This document shows positions 8,704-18,976 of a stretch of 22,757 nucleotides of DNA, one piece after another (position 1 is the stretch's first letter; every line of letters starts with the position of its first letter). Location: positions 86,994,609 to 87,017,365 of the forward strand of contig CM044498.1 in the NCBI GenBank assembly GCA_024364805.1. The letters run 5' to 3'. The position numbers and the translations under genes are program-made. Source of the stretch: Euprymna scolopes. Lineage: Eukaryota > Mollusca > Cephalopoda > Sepiida > Sepiolidae. The notes below the pieces were generated by a model. That model was not told the DNA's origin and made no database searches. It saw only the letters and a program-made list of their open reading frames with translations.

Positions 8704-9650
8704 AACAAGTACTTAATAAAACATGTTAAAACACTTTGAAGAAGAGTTAAAAACATTTAATTTTAAAAAGGAAACACTAAATAAATGGATAGTACTTAAT
8801 CCGAGGAGTTTCAAAGAAATACTTTCCTTCTCATCAGAGGGTAGGATTTAGCAAAATGCGGGATCAGATTTTGCTTGCAAAACGTATTAAATGAAACTAC
8901 AAGTAAGTTTATAGATCTTGCTTGATAACAAAAAGTGAAGCAGAGGAAATAGGATGAATAAAAAAAGTGATTTCACGTGAACGGATAGTCTTGTGACGGG
9001 TAAAATTTCCAATGACAGTAAAATCCAAAGATGCAGAATCCAAGAAAGTTAGTTAAATTTCCATTTGCACAAGTAAAATGCAAGGGAACCGTGTGATTGG
9101 AAGATGATCCAACGTAATCCAAAAGGCAGAAATCCGTGGAATAATTCACAAATAGGCACAAGGAAATGGGAAAGAATTCCAATAAATTATTAAAAGAAAG
9201 ATAAAATATGCTTAAAAAAAGAAATGGATCAAATATACAACTCTACTGTTGAGGCAAGATTGAATTCAGGAAAATGGGCGAAGAAGAAAGAAAAAGAAGA
9301 GAAAAGAAAAAAAAAGTTGAATTGTGATTGGAATAATTTTAAAATAGAAAAACCAATGTCAAAATGACCCAGACAGGATAACGTTAAAGGCGCCAAAAAT
9401 TTTAAGCAAAAAGAGATGAGTAAATGGTAAGTGGTAAAAACCTGAAAAAAGTGGTCAATACTACTGTAGAGAAAAATATATATGAAAAGAATTGAATAAA
9501 ACTTCTGTATAAATCAATTATTAATATTTATTCTCCACTAATTGAACCTATGGAGATTCTGTAGATGTTCAACATAAATGGGGGACGCTCTGATGTTATT
9601 GTAGCTCCTTTAAAACTGTAAAAGTATTTAAGCTAGCAGGGACACACGGT
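8673..9650 (-). repeat. Penelope-type terminal repeat (fossil), ending in (AT)n
   Basis: On the minus strand this is a T-rich, non-coding region running into CTGATGAG...GAAAC at 8837-8808 and ending about 110 bases later in an (AT)14 tract (8673-8700). A hammerhead-like core near a terminal repeat and a microsatellite end are typical of Penelope-like elements. The upper limit is approximate, since I placed it where the T-rich character ends, and it could be shorter. No reverse transcriptase or GIY-YIG region is visible. The element is incomplete and looks old. Confidence 0.4.
8808..8837 (-). ncRNA. candidate hammerhead ribozyme core (remnant)
   Basis: The minus strand reads CTGATGAG, then AAGGAAA, GTA, TTTCTTT, then GAAAC. 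The two 7-base arms pair fully (one G-U pair) to form stem II between the two conserved core segments, as in a hammerhead. Stems I and III and the cleavage site could not be assigned with confidence, so activity is unproven. Confidence 0.4.
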
Positions 9651-10495
9651 GTAGCTCGGTCATAAAGTATGCTTAAATATGATATTTTAATTCTTGCAGA
9701 TTTCGTATATATTCTTATAGTTAATGCTCTATCGATTTTTATATATTATAAATTTGTGATTTCAAAAATAAAAAAAATATATCCATATGAATTGACTGCC
9801 TCAGCTTGAATCAAAATCGAAACCAAAGCTTATAAAGAATTCTTGATAAAATTATTTATTACAATTAAACAGCAGTCACTCGGACGTAAGCGTGATATAC
9901 AAAATAAATAACACACACGCTATCCTATTAATATATAGATTACAAATTAAGGAAAGAATTACTTGGTCCAAAAAAATCTTAGAGATGGGGTCTATAAACT
10001 GTGGTTATCCTAGATTTTTTTTTTTTTTTGTGGAATGTGCCAGGGGACATAACTCCTCTCTATCGATCTCTTTTAAGGAAATCGAGATCACGAAGGCAAA
10101 AAGTTACTTCCATTTAATGTTTTCTGATTGGAAATCTGTTTAATCTAACAGTGTATTTTAGTTTCATGTTTGACATAACAGCAACATAAAAATTTTTTTT
10201 TTTTAATTACTTTCTTTTGCATTGCATCTTTGATCTCTTCTTAAAAAAGAAGTGGATGTTGATAATGTATAAACGAACATTAAGTTGTTTTATTATTGTG
10301 TAGATGATACAACTTCACTTGTCTGTGTTTCTTGCATCGGCATAACTTTGAAGATTAGATATTGAATTTGTTTTTATTTATTGAAATCAAAAATGTAATA
10401 TAAAATGAAATTTTAGGAATCCTATTTAAAACAATTAGGAAATTTAATCCATCAGAATGCATTTTGGCTTGTTCGTAAACAAGTCAGCCATTTTA
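9651..10495. other. AT-rich non-coding stretch, nothing recognised
   Basis: Contains A/T runs (for example the T-run at 10015-10029) and no coding motif. The open frame 9892-10143 is interrupted by poly-F from the T-run and is not convincing. Confidence 0.5.
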
Positions 10496-10499
10496 TTCT

Positions 10500-11098
10500 T
10501 TTGTTAACAGTTGAAAAACAGAATGATTTTGTGACCTCTTTTGTTCATCTTCATAACAGAACTAATCACACATACATGAATCTGAGCAACCTGCACCACA
10601 TCATTGGCATCGCACCTTCAGATATAAGATGGGAAGTTTCCAGACAGGTAGAGATCGTAAAGACTACCATGTCCTTCATGGACATAAACCAATGGTCCAA
10701 CAACTGAAGTTAAAAAGAAACTTTCTCAGCCATGTTAAGAGAGACTAGATTACGGATGTGGACCAGACAACTAGAGAATCCCCTACTCCCATACACGTAT
10801 CTACTGACACTGAAATCTCTTCTGAAGCCCTCTCTCACAATTGAAAAACACCCTGATTCCAGTGGAAAACATTCAACCGCATGAGAGCAGGAACAGGGGA
10901 AATCAAAACTTGCTATGACTAGATGAGGCTACAAAACTGACCCAACCATCTGCAAATGTGAAGAGAAGGACCATGCCTTGTCTGCCTTCCGCTCTCGACT
11001 AGTGGAGTTTGAAACATCTTGCAGAATACAATGATATAAAGGATTGTGTAAAAAAAGGTGAGAAACTGTTGTATGACCACATTTTTTTTTTTTTTTTT
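10500..11098 (+). pseudogene. C-terminal end of a third LINE type, with A/T-rich 3' end
   Basis: LHNRTNHTYMNLSNLHHIIG and IAPSDIRWEVSRQ (about 10545-10645) match the C-terminal region RLxxLHxIAGIAPxDIRRxV of invertebrate endonuclease/reverse-transcriptase proteins. It continues, with frame changes, to WKTFNRMRAGTGEIKTC (family WKxxNRLRTGVGRxK, about 10863-10913), the zinc-knuckle-like CKCEEKDHALS (family CxCGxxQTMxHLLxC, about 10957-10990) and HLAEYNDIKDCVKK (about 11015-11055), which is close to the family's last residues. The upstream reverse transcriptase is absent, so it is 5'-truncated. Several frameshifts and stops show it is dead. It is a different family from LINEs A to F. Confidence 0.7.
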
Positions 11099-11633
11099 CA
11101 AAGGCATGCGAAGAAAACGCCTGATGTGTGTTTAAAGATGACATTTTTGAGCTGCGTGTAAATGGAGTTGGGTCATCACATGAGGTAATGAGGCAAGTTA
11201 ACTGAATCGTGGTTTGCTTTTAATGTCTCATTACACTGTATTTTGATCAGCTTCATTTCAATCTGCACACGTGCAGTTTCCAAATTGATGACAAATGGTT
11301 TTGTAAAGCAGTTTGAAATTATTTTTGACAAGCAGGACTCTGGAAAATCCACAGAATGAGAAATATATTTGATCAATGAATGCTTTGATAAAGCTGGATG
11401 GCATAAAAATTAAATTTTTTAGACAGAAAAATCAATAACACAAAGCAAATAAGTTTAGCATTTCTATGGAAATAATGTTCATTTTATTAAATATAGAACT
11501 GAACCAAATGAGATAAATTAATAAATACTAATAGATACCCAGAAAGTCATCTTGTGCTACATAGTTCAGTAGAAATAATAAAATCACATTTTGAGAGACA
11601 ATCTTTAATTTACTCCTTCAGTTCAGCACCTCT
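11099..11633. other. non-coding stretch before the gap
   Basis: Nothing recognised. The sequence is AT-rich and runs straight into the assembly gap. Confidence 0.5.
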
Positions 11634-12224
11634 NNNNNNNNNNNNNNNNNNNNNNNNNNNNNNNNNNNNNNNNNNNNNNNNNNNNNNNNNNNNNNNNNNN
11701 NNNNNNNNNNNNNNNNNNNNNNNNNNNNNNNNNNNNNNNNNNNNNNNNNNNNNNNNNNNNNNNNNNNNNNNNNNNNNNNNNNNNNNNNNNNNNNNNNNNN
11801 NNNNNNNNNNNNNNNNNNNNNNNNNNNNNNNNNNNNNNNNNNNNNNNNNNNNNNNNNNNNNNNNNNNNNNNNNNNNNNNNNNNNNNNNNNNNNNNNNNNN
11901 NNNNNNNNNNNNNNNNNNNNNNNNNNNNNNNNNNNNNNNNNNNNNNNNNNNNNNNNNNNNNNNNNNNNNNNNNNNNNNNNNNNNNNNNNNNNNNNNNNNN
12001 NNNNNNNNNNNNNNNNNNNNNNNNNNNNNNNNNNNNNNNNNNNNNNNNNNNNNNNNNNNNNNNNNNNNNNNNNNNNNNNNNNNNNNNNNNNNNNNNNNNN
12101 NNNNNNNNNNNNNNNNNNNNNNNNNNNNNNNNNNNNNNNNNNNNNNNNNNNNNNNNNNNNNNNNNNNNNNNNNNNNNNNNNNNNNNNNNNNNNNNNNNNN
12201 NNNNNNNNNNNNNNNNNNNNNNNN
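11634..12224. other. assembly gap
   Basis: 591 undetermined bases. Open frames that cross it are artefacts of translating N. Confidence 1.
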
Positions 12225-12454
12225 AAAGGTCAACTAAAGATAAATTTGCCCATAGAGCCCTGATGTATGTTAGTCTAATGTGTGGCAAGTGACTCACTGT
12301 GCATATGATCAGTTACATTTAAATTTGGCTAAGTTTTTTGCATGGGTAGTGAAAAAGCATCTGCGATGTTCTACTCCAAGTCTTAATATTCAACTTCAGC
12401 GTTCTCATGCTAACTGCAATCTTGGTTGGATCATTGTACCACTCGACTGTAGAA
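12225..12454. other. non-coding stretch after the gap
   Basis: The open frame starting at 12280 has no LINE similarity until about 12455. The upstream part is unassigned. Confidence 0.4.
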
Positions 12455-13027
12455 GAGCCAAATACGTCGTAAAATGGAATATTGTTGTCACATCTAGGCA
12501 GGAGCTGGTCGGCACGCCCTATTTTGATAGAATTCAGAATCGGGTTCAGAGCCTGGTGGGCTGTGTCTTTTCTCTTCATTCCAACCTCTTTCCCACAGAA
12601 AAGACGTTGTGAGCCAGTCTCTGTTCTATCTTTATTTTCATGGCAAGTGCTCGTCTGAGCTCCAATCTATGCCCCCCCATTTCCAAACTTTCACAAAAAA
12701 CACTCAACTAGCTACAATCACTATCAACAATTTTCCTCACTCTCTATCTGTACCTAATTCTAAACAGATTCCATGAACAAATTTCTTTCCTAGAACTGCC
12801 CACATGTGGAATACTGTTCCACTGGTCTGCTTCCCAGCCAATTACAATATGGTAGCCTTCAAGTCCAATGTAAACAAGTTCTTGAGTCGTTCCCTTAAAT
12901 AATCCAAATTCTATTCAGTTTACACCATTAACGATTACTACACTACCACCTTATATTCATTAACTTTTGTCCTCGAGTGGCATTTGAGTCTTGATAAATG
13001 ATTACTACTTTGTAAAAAAAAACAAAA
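12455..13027 (+). pseudogene. Jockey/CR1-type LINE tail (LINE B)
   Basis: C-terminal part of the reverse-transcriptase protein plus 3' UTR. Visible pieces: an EYCCHI-like block at about 12475-12490, IQNRVQSLVG (about 12530-12560), LSHRKDV-type and SLFYLYFHGKCSSELQS-type blocks spread over two frames, KNTQLATITINNFPHSLSVP (about 12690-12755), HMWNTVPLVCFPANYN (12802-12849) and FKSNVNKFLSRSLK with a stop at 12900-12902. The 3' UTR contains ATTAACGATTACTA, shared with LINE C, and TCTTGATAAATGATTACTAC, and ends in an A-run (13014-13022). It is 5'-truncated with frame changes. The 5' limit could lie nearer the gap. Confidence 0.85.
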
Positions 13028-13175
13028 ATTCTTTGTCATACATTGTTATAAATTTAAACTTATTGTAATCTTGTGAGGAAATTAGCGGAACAGCACCTCA
13101 ACAACACCGCAATAAACATAAGTCTCAGCTATAATGTTCCTTCTCATCTATCAAAAATTTATGGGAACAGAGTTC

Positions 13176-13345
13176 TCCATACAAGCGAACACACAAACAG
13201 ATGATCTTAAGGCAAACACGATTATCTATCGCCTTTTAACTCTAGTAATACCATTCTTTGCTACGAAAGGGCGATACAGCCATCTTCACTTCCGGTTTGT
13301 GTCATTCATTCTCTTTTCACTGGACCTTGCAACAAATGCAGATGT
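13176..13345 (+). repeat. second unnamed interspersed repeat, copy 2
   Basis: Same ordered blocks as 8054-8225, including an exact CATACAAGCGAACACAC and AATACCATTCTTTGC, with insertions and deletions between. The open frame over 13134-13421 runs through it and is not a gene. Confidence 0.6.
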
Positions 13346-13513
13346 GACGAAAAACACTTCCTGGTTCTGGCAAACGGCCAGGCCGCCGTCTGAATTCTCG
13401 ATAAAGAATCTTGAGGCCTAAACGCAAGTAACGTTACTCCTACATCTTTCGCTATGAGCTTTCACAATCTTTAATTCGTAATTATCTTGTAAATAATGTA
13501 CGTCAGTTTTTAT

Positions 13514-13800
13514 TGGATCACCAAAATGAAGCAGCATTGAACTTGGTCACTACTAAATGGGTGACCATTTGGAACTTCCAGGTGCTGTATGTGCTTTCTG
13601 CTTAGCTTGGCATTGTTTCCTGTCGTCCTGGACTCCTCCTTGCCACTTGACTCAAGCAGTGCCAATTCAGGAGAGGTGTGGTTGGGAATTGCGCAACCCT
13701 TGCCTCACAATTACATATGCGACTTTTCTTCGCTCTCCTACTTAACAATAGCGGGCACTATTCATCCCACTAAAAGGATGGCTAACGTGACCCATCCTCA
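13514..13800 (+). repeat. 5S rRNA-headed SINE, copy 2 (5'-truncated)
   Basis: 13514-13592 follows 5S rRNA from about its middle: GGATCACCAAAATGAAGCAG, CATTGAACTTGGTCACTACT, AAATGGGTGACCATTTGGAA and CCAGGTGCTGTATG. This covers box A, the intermediate element and box C. The first 45 or so bases of 5S are missing. An 85-base non-5S body follows (13593-13675), then the tail GTGTGGTTGGGAATTGCGCA and ACCCTTGCCTCACAATTACA, shared with copy 1. The sequence after that has no clear poly-A, so the 3' limit is approximate. Confidence 0.8.
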
Positions 13801-16261
13801 TACAAATTCGATTTCCAGTCTTAATTGGTTCCGAAAGTAGTTGTTCTCCTCATACGCAAATGAATGTTATCTATATAAAAAAACAGACGCTAAAAACGCA
13901 AGTTTTTATTTTTTTTCTTCACTGAACATCGAGTGCCCAACATGCAAAACAATTCACATTCTTTAAAGCTAGTGACCTTTCATTTTTTTCTTGTCCATTG
14001 TTACAGTATGTAATATTTTATGTTCCTTTGTATTTCAAATGACAGTAGTATAATTTTTGGGGGTGAGCTGAATTAAATTCTGATTTAAAATTTTAACATG
14101 ATGGCAATGACCGACCAATGTTCTCACTGAAATATGATTATTAGAGTACATGTGATCACATAGAAAACAAGAATATAGCCTGTCTGCCAAACTTCAGCCT
14201 CTGTTGCATTCTTAAGTGTTACATCTTAGGGACCCTATGTCAGTAGCGACTGTCAGCTAGTATGGAGTTTGACAAGGGTTACATTAAGTAAATATCATGA
14301 TGACCTAGATGTGCGAAACGGAATCATTCCCAGAGGTGAATCAAAGATAGGTGAGGTAAAGTTTAGGCAAAGAGGCAGCAGGTCAAACAGCATAAACACA
14401 AGAGCACAAGAGGAAAGTAAAAATAATGACGTCACGTTTTTCAAGATGTGAGAAAACAAAAATTTTTAAATCTGGCTGTAGAAGCAGTTTCACTTTTTTT
14501 CTTTTTTTTTGTTCTAGCTGGGATGGGGCAGCTGTGGATGCCAGGCATTCACCTGCTAGCTCATACATTCCAACCAAGAGATCTTTTTAAAATTCTAACC
14601 TTCCTGTTAAGTGCCTTTGTTTATATCTCTCTTGCACTTGATTTGCTGGGTATATTTGCCAAGTAATTTTTGAAATTTTTTTCATGAGTCCGGTTGTACT
14701 GGAACAATGGGAATCTTCCTAAGATTCCAATTTCTTTTAATGTCGTACATAAAACCTTAGTGTTTTGTTATCTTCCACTCTGAGCTCTGTTTAAGCCAGC
14801 ATTGTTGGGAACAAAATACTTCTAAGGTTGCTTCTTCCTCCTCTTCCCATATTGTTATATCGGGTATATAACTATGAATATAAAGACATCACAAAATCAG
14901 GATGTGCATAGAAAAAAAAAATTTAAAATCAATGTTTCATGGCAAAGGCTTACTTTGAAAAGATTTCAAACCTTGTTTATAGGACAGCTCACAGCTTGTG
15001 CTTGAGTCATCTTGCAGCTGGTGTGGTCGTTAGTCACGGGTTTTCACCTGACAATTGGCATTCTGAAATGAATACTCAATTCATTATCATTCATTTTCCA
15101 ATATTCCTGTAATAATAACCTTGAAAAATTTCTATCCTGTTTTCATTTCATTCTCTTTCTCTGAAGAGAAACATTGGTGAAAAGTATGGCATCATTTTTA
15201 TCATGGATGTTGGTAACCTTCAAGTGACTATGCTTTTACAAAAAGAAAAAGAAAAACTCTATACCAAACTTACTTTGACTTAAGAACTCCCGTGTCCTGC
15301 AATGCACGAGGCAGTTGAGATATACCACCGTTTTCGGTCTGAAGCCAGATCCACTGCCCCCCCCCCCAGTTTCTTCCTGTTTCGATCAAATCTCTCAATT
15401 GTTTACTTTCAGTTCAGTTTTGCTCTTCATCTTTCATCAAATGTCCATTGGGTTGATAATTCTCTCTGGGGTATGTCTGAGTCAGTCTAAACGTCATATG
15501 CAAATTATTGATGATGTAACGTGACTGTTACGCTCTAACCATGTTTGTTACAGTTAAAAACTCTCTTGGACCCCCACGCTATCTAGCACCATCGAAAAGG
15601 AACAAAAATAAATAAACCCGACTCAGCTTTTTTTTTCTGTTTTAGCAAAAGGCATTTATCACCATTACTTTCAAACAATTCCTTTTTGTTTTTTCTAACT
15701 GTTCATTTCATTTACCATGAGATTAACAAAGCCCTGCCGTCTTAACATCAGCTTAAAAAGGCTCTCACTGCCACTGCGGAACCACATGTCCATTTCCCTT
15801 GGCACACGTTTTTCTCTGCTTCACTACACTATGGCCATTGACAGCCATTTCTCGCCTTGAACTTTACATGTCGATCTTTTTTAACTGCCAATCGCGTGGT
15901 GTCCTTTTTTCTTTTTCTTGTCGCGCAAGCTCGCACTCACTTCCTGATTTGCATATCTGCTTTTTTTTAACTACTGCTGCTAATATCCTCACAAACCAGC
16001 TATTTTACAGCTCCTGCTGATATTTTCCCATGCGTTCATACATGCTCTATTACAATAATACTACCTGTTGGTTAGTGTGATCTGACTTCTTGGTTGGTAA
16101 TTTGATCACTTCATTCTAAGGCACTTGGAATCAAATGCATCTTACATAATTTTGCTTTATCTGGTATTGGGAAGTCAAATTATGGCTGATTCGTACATAT
16201 TTTTTTCTCTCCTCACAAATGTCCACATCAAAAACGGTCTGGTCCTTAGTATGGCTTTAAA
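13801..16261. other. long non-coding stretch, nothing firmly recognised
   Basis: Several open frames of 60-80 codons occur (14269-14451, 14448-14666, 15302-15524, 15799-16020), but none shows a motif, a splice-bounded shape or a homologue I recognise. A C-run lies at 15357-15367. This is the longest stretch of the window without an identified repeat, so it is the likeliest place for undetected host exons or old repeats. Confidence 0.5.
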
Positions 16262-16373
16262 AGATATTCAATGGTGAGTCTCCATTTGGTAACTGAGGGG
16301 AATGTGGAGTTGCCCCCTGGTTACCATTGCTCCCAGATTCACTTTGGCTCAGAGTGATAATACCTGTTAGGGC
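16262..16373 (+). repeat. third unnamed repeat, copy 1
   Basis: Shares with 19785-19899 the blocks ATGGTGAG, GTGTGGA-type, CCATTGCTCCCAG, TCCACTCTGACCC-type (here TTCACTTTGGCTC), AGTG.TA..ACCTGTTAGGG. Probably an untranslated part of a LINE, read here on its antisense strand, but this is from memory of similar mollusc repeats. Confidence 0.6.
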
Positions 16374-16885
16374 ATCTCGTGCTACCAGATCAGGCTGTCT
16401 GAAGATACTAGCTTGTTTAGGCCTTTTGATTCCTTGGGAACATAGGGCCGCAATGACGCTCCTCCGATGGACCCAGTTCTGGCTGGTCCTCCTCAGTTTG
16501 GCTCATGTCATTCTGGCAACCCTGGTCTCAGCCTCAATGTTTTTTTCTATGTGTCGGCGCACTAGCTTTCCGGAGGCTTTCACCCGTTCGCATCATGAAC
16601 TCCACTAGAGAGGACTCTTTCGGACGAAGAAGTCCACAGATGATGTTGCGGTTTCTGTAACTTTCTTTAACAGAATTGAGTTGTTGGACCTATTCTAACC
16701 CCCAACCTTGAGAACTAAGGAGTGCTTTTAGTCTGATCGCTACCCTTCAACCTGTCTGGCTTGGGTGACCCTACCAGGAGACGAATCTCCCGCAAACATA
16801 GCTATCCAGGTTCTAGAGACATGCAATCTCTTAACCACGCCATGGTTGCACTCGCTTGGGGGGGGGAGATACTGGCTTATTCAAC
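16374..16885 (-). repeat. probable LINE-associated untranslated region
   Basis: On the minus strand it contains CTCCTGGTAGGGTCACCCAA and GCCAGACAGGTTGAAGGGTA, then GTCCAACAACTCAATTCTGT. I recall this order from the region 5' of RTE-like LINE proteins in molluscs and other invertebrates. GC content is visibly higher than the surroundings. There is no open frame of the LINE itself. The plus-strand open frame 16327-16608 is therefore probably not a gene. Confidence 0.45.
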
Positions 16886-17299
16886 AAAAATTCATTACAC
16901 ATTGATGCACTTTTATAGATATAACAGATATTCTCAGTTTTATAAATGTAATAAAGATATTAGCAGATGTGAGAATTTTTCTTGGAAAAGTTTGCAAAAC
17001 AATTGTTAGAAAAAATTTTTTTTCCCAGCTCTGGGTAAACTAACGTCATCATGAAATGCGTATACAATAGACATTGTGAATCTGATTAAGTACAAAATCC
17101 ATGTCTTGATGAAACCAGTGTTTAAAAATAGAAATGATGTAATCGAATAACGTTTTACTCAACTCTTGGGTTGCAGCTCTATTTTTCAACTTGTCCATAA
17201 TAAAACTATTTCAATAAAATGTAAATCAATTGTTTTCATTGTTCCTAATATAAACGACAGCTGTTTTGATGAAACAAAACATGTCAAAGAGCAAACATT
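16886..17299. other. AT-rich non-coding stretch, nothing recognised
   Basis: No repeat unit or coding motif was matched. Confidence 0.5.
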
Positions 17300-17679
17300 C
17301 TTTTAGCATTGGGCAGGAGGAGGGGGTAGTAGCTAATTGTTTAAAATTAGACTTAAAAAAAAAAACAAAAAAAAAACGGGCAAAAGTTATAGTTCATTGA
17401 CTTAGAATGAGTGCTTTATGCCAAAGTGGTGGTTGAATATGACTAAATTTGTGGTCATTTTTGCATTAAATACAGTAGTTTCCGAGAAAACTATTAGAGT
17501 AAATATGTCATTGTGTTGATTAATTCCAAACTGTGCATCGAACAAATATAATACTTAGTCCACTGCATCTTATAAAGGTTTATACAAAATCTCAGCCAGA
17601 TCGGCCCAGGAGTTTGAGAAATAGTGAAACGGACATACAGACAGATTAAGAAGTATAATACAGATTTAATATATATACT
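17300..17679 (-). mobile_element. probable Helitron C, 5' part (3' end not found)
   Basis: Reading the minus strand down from 17679: TATATATATTAAATCTGTAT, then AATCTGTCTGTATGTCCGTT, then TCAAACTCCTGGGCCGATCT and GGCTGAGATTTTGTATA. GTCTGTATGTCCGTTT followed by AAACTxCTGGxCCGAT is the usual 5' subterminal block of animal Helitrons, and Helitron A has a similar one. The initial TC would have decayed to TA. No CTRR end with a hairpin was found below, so the lower limit is arbitrary. Confidence 0.5.
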
Positions 17680-18092
17680 AGCCTGGGTGCCTGGCATTGC
17701 CATGGTGTTTGGAGGTGTGTTTAGCAGAAAAAAAGTGGTAGTAGGCAGACAGGCTCGAACCCGTGATGTGAAGGAGGAAAAGAACATGAAAAAAAACATG
17801 ACGTCTTTGCCATTGCGTTCATCGCCAAACTGGAAGTGGCGAAGGTTTAAATTAAGGCTAGTCAATCAAAAAGAGGGGGATGACTTTCGAAAATATTGGC
17901 GAAAAAGTGTAGAAAAGTATCCAGTTGAGGGTGAAGGAATTAATGGTATTAGACAATTTTTCGATATTTGTCATCCGAAGGGTCGAGCTTCAAAACAATA
18001 CTTACTTTGTGAAAATCCATTGTCTCTGTCGAAAGTTTTAGGTAGACATACAAACATACATTTAAACAAACAACTGAGATTTATATTATAGA
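17680..18092 (-). mobile_element. non-autonomous Helitron B2 (middle of tandem)
   Basis: On the minus strand it starts TCTATAATATAAATCTCAG at 18092 and ends GCACCCAGGCTAG at 17680, followed by T. A small hairpin (TGGC-AAT-GCCA) lies 12 bases before CTAG. The size is 413 bases. Its first T is also the T expected right after the end of Helitron B1, so the two abut with no spacer. The plus-strand open frame 17624-18091 (155 codons) and the minus-strand frame 17494-17865 lie across this non-coding element and are not genes; they show no Rep or helicase motif. Confidence 0.75.
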
Positions 18093-18691
18093 CTAGCGAG
18101 GGGTACCCGGCGCCGCCCGGGTGTTTTTCGGGGTATGTGAAAAAAAAATAAAGCCTTCACGACGCGCAGTTGGAAAATATTAAAGTGTTAAAAAAAAAAC
18201 AGGTGCGCGTCTTTGATTGACGTGACGGCGATAGGTATTCAGCAGTTAGCATTTTGTGCAGGACAATCTTGAATGAGGTGAATAAATCGGTTTGTTTGTT
18301 TTTAAAAACCCGCTCCCTGTTTATTAGGAGGAGCGAAAGCTACAGTCTGATATGACGAAGTCGATATTGACCAAACGTTAGCTCTCTTGAGACAACGGCT
18401 TTCGGCCTGTGATTAGAGTCGAGTTTCGCTTTTTTTTATACCAAAAACCGAATGTAATGCGTGCCGATGCAGGAAATGTGGAATAATTAACGTTTGAAAG
18501 TCAATAAAATTAAATAGACAGGCGAGCTCCGTGGGTAACTCTGAGATATTACAATTTATAGATGATATAAAAAGTTTTAAGTTGTGAACCGAGCAAGCGC
18601 TTCCCTGAAAGAAGCCTTTTGTGGACATCGAGGAAAAGCGTACATACATACATACATACATACATTTTCGCTTTTATATATATATAGAAGA
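18093..18691 (-). mobile_element. non-autonomous Helitron B1 (textbook ends)
   Basis: On the minus strand the 5' end is A|TCTTCTATATATATATAAAA at 18691, then GCG and a GTAT-type tetranucleotide run. The 3' end is CTCGCTAG at 18093 followed by T. A perfect 6-base hairpin (ACCCGG / CCGGGT at 18117-18122 and 18105-18110, loop of 6) sits 8 bases before CTAG. The flanking A and T are as expected for Helitrons. It is 599 bases with no transposase, so it was mobilised by a partner. This is the best-preserved DNA transposon in the window. Confidence 0.88.
18641..18665. repeat. (TACA)n microsatellite near the Helitron B1 5' end
   Basis: Six tandem TACA units. Short tetranucleotide runs of this kind occur just inside the 5' end of many animal Helitrons. 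Confidence 0.9.
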
Positions 18692-18694
18692 TAA

Positions 18695-18976
18695 ATGCAC
18701 ATACGACATTGTGAGACTGTATACAGTAATGTTTTGGCAACTCTTAGAATGGCACCAGAACACTTGCCTTTCCAATGGAACGTTTCACTGATATGGAAAG
18801 ATGGGTCTACTGTATGGATGCCTTCCGTACTTACACAGAATTTGTGTTCTCTAACAGCTTCTTACGACTATGTTCAGCTCCTGGCCTGCGCATATGACTT
18901 GGATATAATCCTGACAGAACTGCTACTACTAATAGTAGAAAAGGTGAAGGTGGGTTATCTGGTATCTAAAAAGTAG
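18695..18976 (+). pseudogene. possible RTE-like reverse transcriptase scrap
   Basis: Near the end of this 93-codon frame QLLACAYDLDIILTE resembles the motif C region QLLAYADDLDIIGRT, and EKVKVGYLVSKK resembles the following EKVGLxVSxKKT. The first 60 residues match nothing I recognise. If real, it is a decayed scrap about 35 residues long. If not, the frame is chance. The catalytic aspartate pair would be altered (AYD for ADD). Confidence 0.35.

Noticed and set aside
11554-12297. Three open frames over 200 codons
   Set aside because: They are translations through the 591-base N gap.
16327-16608. 93-codon frame with a plausible membrane-like segment
   Set aside because: It lies in a higher-GC repeat that reads as LINE-associated sequence on the other strand.
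17624-18091. 155-codon open frame, the longest without N
   Set aside because: It lies almost wholly inside Helitron B2, antisense to its orientation, with no Rep/helicase or other motif. Low-complexity K-rich parts come from A-runs.
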